This document shows, in pieces, positions 60,924 to 64,000 of a stretch of DNA of 64,000 nucleotides; position 1 is the stretch's first letter, and each line of letters opens with the position of its first letter. Origin of the DNA: Cacajao melanocephalus. Taxonomy: Eukaryota; Chordata; Mammalia; Primates; Pitheciidae. Location: NCBI GenBank assembly GCA_963573385.1, contig CAUYLG010063039.1:1-64000 (forward strand), written 5' to 3'. Made by a program: the position numbers and the translations under genes. A model generated the notes under the pieces. That model was given only the letters and a program-made list of their open reading frames with translations. It searched no databases and was not told the DNA's origin.

Positions 60924-61701
60924 GGGAATAGGAGCTATCCACCTTTCCATGTGGGTCAAACTAAAATTAGGAATGTCCCCTCACTGCAGATCAAATGTAA
61001 AGCTTCCGTTAAGGAGCTAAATGAGGTCCTCAGTTGAATGGGGAACCCTGTGCATTCCCTTGCACAGCCCTATTCTAAATTGCCTAAACTATGCTGATAG
61101 CGGCTTAGGTTCTTGAGTAGTTCTGCTCTTAAATGCAGGGAGGCCCTGATAACTAATTTTTGCCCCAAAAATCAAAATAGAACTTACGAGGTTATGCCCT
61201 CCTGTCACTTCCGTTAACCCAGCCCTTCACCTGCCCTGTGTCAGTGTTGCCTGAGGGCAATTGCATTGCTCAAATCACTAGCATAGGGGTTCCTTAAGTT
61301 GGGGCCTTAGAAACCATTGTGGGCCTTGGGGTCCATGAACCCCATGAAATTATTTGTAGACTTGTGTTATATGTACATTTTTCTAGGGAGAAGGTTCAAG
61401 AGATTCATAGGATTGTCAAACTCCTTGAAGCATAAGAACCCCTGCAGGGAAGGGGGAAGAAAACCCTCCCATTAGGAAGCATGCTTGTGCAGTTAAATGG
61501 TGATGGTGGAGGTGACAGACTTCAAGAGTAAAATGCACCTTGTGATGCATAAGAAGCATACACAAATCAATAAATCAAGGAAGATTAAACCAGTAGGACT
61601 GAATCAGGGCCTTCAAAGCTGGACTGAGTTGGTCCTGTTCTGGCACATATGGTCCACTGGAGACAATGTATGATCGTGCTTTTCTTTGGTCTGAAAATTA
61701 T

Positions 61702-61707
61702 ATTAAA
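61702..61707 (+). promoter_or_regulatory. HEXIM1: HEXIM1 distal poly(A) signal ATTAAA
   Basis: ATTAAA followed by T-rich and GTTTTCGTCGTGTTTTT sequence, a good GU-rich downstream element. It gives an mRNA of about 3.7 kb, close to the human length I recall. Confidence 0.65.
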
Positions 61708-62109
61708 CATTTATTTTGAAATAGTTTTCGTCGTGTTTTTAATTTTTCTTCTGCTATGACATCATGCAGCAGCCCCAGAAAAACAGCTGCTTGGAAAGGC
61801 AGCAACAGTGCCCTCTGGCTTTACAGTGCAGAGGTGAAGCCTCATTTTGACTGCACTATAGGATGCAGCAGTGATCATCTCTGATACTGGACCCTCTTCT
61901 TTAAGAGGGATTCAACTATAAAAATCTTATTTCTCCTAATATTAGAAAAATGATATTTAAAAAATGAATCTTGGAAGGACTAGAAATGCATTTATCATCA
62001 GAAAAAGTATGTTTTAAAAACAAATTCAGTCCAGTCTTAAAATGCAGAAATACCTAGTTATAAGTAACTCTCATTCATGTTACTTCACTATTACTTCAAT
62101 TTACCTTAA

Positions 62110-62845
<736 letters not shown>

Positions 62846-62919
62846 TTTATACACTTCCTACTGAAACATTTAACCAGCGTACTGCTCTCCTGGCAGCAAG
62901 GAGAATGAGTTACCTACAT

Positions 62920-63128
62920 TTTAATTTTATTTTTTATTTTTTGAGAGTCTTGCTGTTGCCAGGCGCCAGGCTGGAGTGCAGTGGCACAATCTCAGCTCAC
63001 TGCAACATCAGCCTCCCGAGTAGCTGGGACTAGAGGCGCGTGCCACCATGCCCAGCTAATTTTTGTATTTTAGTAGAGACAGGGTTTCACCATGTTGGCC
63101 AAGATGGTCTCAATCTCTTGATTTCGCC
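62920..63128 (-). mobile_element. Alu with internal and head deletions
   Basis: Starts TTTTATTTTTTGAGAGTCTT. The segment between CAACATCAGCC and the consensus is shortened, and it stops at ATCTCTTGATTTCG. Confidence 0.87.
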
Positions 63129-63153
63129 CTATTTTTTAATTTTAAAAAATGTT

Positions 63154-63450
63154 AGGCCAGGTGTGGTGGCTCACACCTGTAATCCCAGCACTATGGGAGG
63201 CCGAGGCAGGCGGATCTCCTGAGATCGGCAGTTTGAGACCAACCTGATCAACATGGAGAAACCCCATCTCTAATAAAAACACAAAATTAGCTGGGCGTGG
63301 TGGCACACGCCTGTAATCCCAGCTACTTGGGAAGCTGAGGCACAAGAATCATTTCAACCTGGGAGGTGGAGGTTGTGGTAAGCCAAGATCATGCTACTGC
63401 ACTCCAGCCTGGGCAACAAGAGCAAAACTCCATCTCAAGAAAAAAAAATG
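63154..63450 (+). mobile_element. Alu
   Basis: Starts GGCCAGGTGTGGTGGCTCAC, ends CTCAAGAAAAAAAAATG; AAAAAATGTT flanks the start. Confidence 0.92.
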
Positions 63451-63455
63451 TTTTG

Positions 63456-63742
63456 TTTTTTTTGAGATGGAGTCTTGCTCTGTCGCCCAGGCTGGAGTGC
63501 AATGGCGTAATCTCAGCTCACTACAACCCTGCCTCCTGGGTTCAAGCGATTCTCCTGCCTCAGCTTCCTAAGTAGCTGGGATTACAGGTGTGTACCACCA
63601 TGCCCAGCTCATTTTTGTATTTTTAGTAGAGACGGGGTTTCACCATGTTGGCCAGGCAGGTCTTGAACTCCTGACCTCGCGATCCACTTGCCTCAGCCTC
63701 CCAAAGTGCTGGGATTACAGGTGTGAGCCACAGCACCCAGCA
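63456..63742 (-). mobile_element. Alu
   Basis: T8 then GAGATGGAGTCTTGCTCTG, ending CCACAGCACCCAGC. Confidence 0.93.
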
Positions 63743-63788
63743 CCCCCCCACCTTTTTTTTTTTTTTTTTTTTAAAGAACTGGGGTTTC

Positions 63789-63916
63789 AGCAGGGCACGG
63801 TGGCTCACACCTGTAATCCTAGCACTTTGGAAGGACAAGGCAGGCAGAATGCTTGAGTTCAGTAGTTTGAAACCAGCCAGGATAACATGGTGAAACCCCA
63901 TCTCAAATAAAAAAAA
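63789..63916 (+). mobile_element. Alu left monomer (FLAM-like)
   Basis: CAGCAGGGCACGGTGGCTCA to CCCCATCTCAAATAAAAAAAAG; the right arm is absent. Confidence 0.85.
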
Positions 63917-63921
63917 GAATT

Positions 63922-64000
63922 AGGGTCTCCCTCAATTGCTTAGGCTAGAGTGCAGTGGCACTATCATATCTCACTGCAGCCTCAAATTCCTAGGCTTGAC
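63922..64000 (-). mobile_element. Alu fragment cut by the window edge
   Basis: GGGTCTCCCTCAATTGCTTA then GTGCAGTGGCACTATCATATC, continuing past position 64000. Confidence 0.8.

Larger units (their letters stand above)
59803..61730 (+). other. HEXIM1: HEXIM1 3' UTR
   Basis: About 1.9 kb, AT-rich and free of Alus, ending after ATTAAA at 61702-61707. An internal AATAAA at 60450-60455 offers a shorter form. An A25 run lies at 60899-60923. Confidence 0.75.

Overview
The window is nuclear DNA of a catarrhine primate. It has large spliced genes, a dense load of Alu elements (several nested, many with clear target-site duplications), L1 and MIR fragments, CpG-island promoters and AATAAA-type poly(A) signals. 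Four protein-coding genes can be read exon by exon: NMT1 (+, 3' part only), PLCD3 (-, complete coding region), ACBD4 (+, complete coding region) and HEXIM1 (+, single exon, complete). This is the gene order of human 17q21.31. Compared with the human proteins as I remember them, HEXIM1 differs at about ten residues (for example Met6, Asp43 and Thr356 here), and NMT1 and PLCD3 carry scattered substitutions. I therefore infer a non-human catarrhine, probably an Old World monkey. This rests on memory, not on an alignment.

Layout. 1-5915 is an NMT1 intron. 5916-16111 holds nine NMT1 coding exons ending in the catalytic C-terminal Gln and the stop codon, followed by a long 3' UTR with AATAAA at 19458. 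19480-22400 is the convergent space between NMT1 and PLCD3. 22401-42260 is PLCD3 read on the minus strand: 15 coding exons, 790 codons, with intron 1 of about 10 kb. 42261-45594 is the divergent PLCD3/ACBD4 promoter region, with GC boxes, a perfect CRE, two near-consensus CTCF motifs pointing apart, and an L1/Alu pile-up. 45631-53213 is ACBD4: nine coding exons, 305 aa. 53820-57990 is intergenic and includes an orphan CpG-rich block. 57991-61725 is the intronless HEXIM1 gene with its TATA box. 61730-64000 is an Alu-rich downstream spacer.

The four genes are unrelated in function and do not form an operon-like unit. NMT1 N-myristoylates proteins, PLCD3 hydrolyses phosphoinositides, ACBD4 is a tail-anchored acyl-CoA-binding peroxisomal protein, and HEXIM1 inhibits P-TEFb together with 7SK RNA.

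The less ordinary items are a U12-type AT-AC intron in PLCD3, a 5'-tailed mirtron (MIR6784-like) whose 3p arm ends exactly at a PLCD3 splice acceptor, a retroposed U4 snRNA pseudogene with target-site duplications in PLCD3 intron 1, a GC-AG intron in NMT1, the CTCF motif pair, a repeated TTTAACCC motif and two upstream ORFs in the HEXIM1 leader, and a left-arm-only Alu retrocopy with a perfect 20-bp duplication. I found no evidence of a wholly new multi-gene system; the window looks like ordinary, gene-dense primate chromosome.
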